Below, piece after piece: positions 23,773-24,301 of a DNA stretch of 24,301 nucleotides. The stretch is taken from NCBI GenBank assembly GCA_046727855.1, contig JBKPDL010000153.1, forward strand, positions 1 to 24,301, given 5' to 3'. The stretch's first letter is position 1. Each line of letters opens with the position of its first letter. Below the pieces are notes generated by a model that was not told the DNA's origin, searched no databases, and worked only from the letters and a program-made list of their open reading frames with translations. The position numbers and the translations under genes are program-made. Source of the DNA: DASPWV01 sp046727855 (GTDB lineage Bacteria; Acidobacteriota; Vicinamibacteria; Vicinamibacterales; UBA2999).

Positions 23773-24301
23773 ATGCTGGCTCGAGTGTTCGCCTTCGTTC
23801 GCGGAATCCTCCGGCGCCGCGCGATCGATGCGGAGCTTGACGAGGAGCTCGCGTTCCATCTCGAAAGGGAGATGCAGATGCATGTGGAACGCGGCGTGCC
23901 GCCCGACGAGGCGCGCCGCCTCGCGGCGCTGAGTCTCGGCGGCGTCGTCCAGACGCGGGATGCCGTTCGCGACGTTCGCACCACATGGGTCGACGCGGCG
24001 CTCCGCGAAACACGCCTGGGCGTCCGTACGCTCTGGGCGACGCCGGCGTACTCCGTGCCCGCGTCTGTGGTTCTCGCTCTTGGTATCGCGGGCACGACGG
24101 CGGTCTTCAGCGTTGTCGACAATGTGCTGCTCCGGCCGCTGCCGTATCCGAACGCCAGCGAGCTCGTACGCGAGTGGTCCCGTAACGACGAGCGACGAAT
24201 TCCGTTTCTGTCCGTGTCCCCCGCCGATTTCGAGGACTGGCGGGCCCGCGCATCCGCACTGAGGCAACTCGGCGCGTACGAACGGTCGCGCGTTCTACAA
24301 C
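23773..24301 (+). CDS. ADOP-type ABC transporter permease, N-terminal part (cut by window edge)
   Basis: 176 codons are visible before the window ends. The cytoplasmic N-terminal extension typical of acidobacterial duplicated orphan permeases comes first (LRRRAIDAELDEELAFHLER, GVPPDEARRLAALSLGG). A RETRLGVRTLWATPAYSV segment leads into the first membrane helix (VPASVVLALGIAGTTAVFSV), followed by VDNVLLRPLPYPNASELVR, the start of the MacB-like periplasmic domain. GAGGAGAG lies just ahead of ATG 23773; the same frame is open to ATG 23731, which overlaps the padR stop. Members usually have about 800 residues and may export or shed lipids, peptides or drugs with a partner ATPase. Unlike the copy at 10824, this one looks intact so far. 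Confidence 0.9.
   Translation, partial: MLARVFAFVRGILRRRAIDAELDEELAFHLEREMQMHVERGVPPDEARRLAALSLGGVVQTRDAVRDVRTTWVDAALRETRLGVRTLWATPAYSVPASVVLALGIAGTTAVFSVVDNVLLRPLPYPNASELVREWSRNDERRIPFLSVSPADFEDWRARASALRQLGAYERSRVLQ

Noticed and set aside
23018..24013. A 331-codon minus-strand frame across padR and the permease start
   Set aside because: Arg/Ala-rich antisense of two well-recognised genes; only its last 45 codons lie in a free region and they match no family I know.

Overview
The window looks like part of the chromosome of a GC-rich soil bacterium of the Acidobacteriota, most likely the Vicinamibacteria (subdivision 6) lineage. The signs are an Oar-type TonB-dependent receptor with an N-terminal carboxypeptidase-regulatory-like domain, a PadR regulator overlapping an acidobacterial-type FtsX/MacB permease (ADOP), a second decayed ADOP, many Sec- or Tat-exported proteins of DUF families (DUF3455, DUF3500, DUF3089, DUF1624), and many short palindromic or tandem intergenic repeats. 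The taxonomic call is inference from family composition.

Layout. 1-1145: two pieces of an XRE/NB-ARC regulator facing each other, as if broken by an inversion or a bad join. 1380-2260: a DUF3455 gene split by about 300 bp of structured non-coding DNA. 2374-2899: a small exported protein whose start is out of frame across an A8 run. 3200-6226: the TonB-dependent receptor. 6517-7152 (minus): a two-gene ribbon-helix-helix plus coiled-coil module with its own promoter and operator-like hexamer repeats. 7159-9487 (minus): a DUF1624 membrane protein and a D-threonine aldolase-like PLP enzyme that overlap by 17 bp. 9587-10753 (minus): an exported DUF3089 hydrolase. 10824-12181: a decayed ADOP permease. 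12389-15240: gltX followed 8 bp later by a Tat-exported GMC oxidoreductase. 15325-16542: a YeeE/YedE transporter. 16543-19890 (minus): three exported proteins (cupin fusion, acetamidase/formamidase-like, DUF3500). 20215-20288: tRNA-Gln(CTG).

Beyond the tRNA the content changes to what looks like acquired and partly decayed DNA: an F420-dependent NADP oxidoreductase-like gene, an aldo/keto reductase with one in-frame TAG, a truncated AraC-type regulator divergent from it, a VOC/PhnB-like protein and a scrap of an IS5-type transposase. Next come PadR and the start of an intact ADOP permease running off the right edge.

The most novel-looking items are (i) a recurring structured element, a GC-rich hairpin next to a second inverted repeat with a 32-34 nt A-rich loop, seen inside the broken DUF3455 gene and again upstream of tRNA-Gln; (ii) the autoregulated-looking RHH/coiled-coil gene pair; and (iii) the high density of broken genes (at least six loci in 24 kb), which means either real decay by small elements and slippage or base and assembly errors. 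No CRISPR array, rRNA or intact transposase gene was seen.
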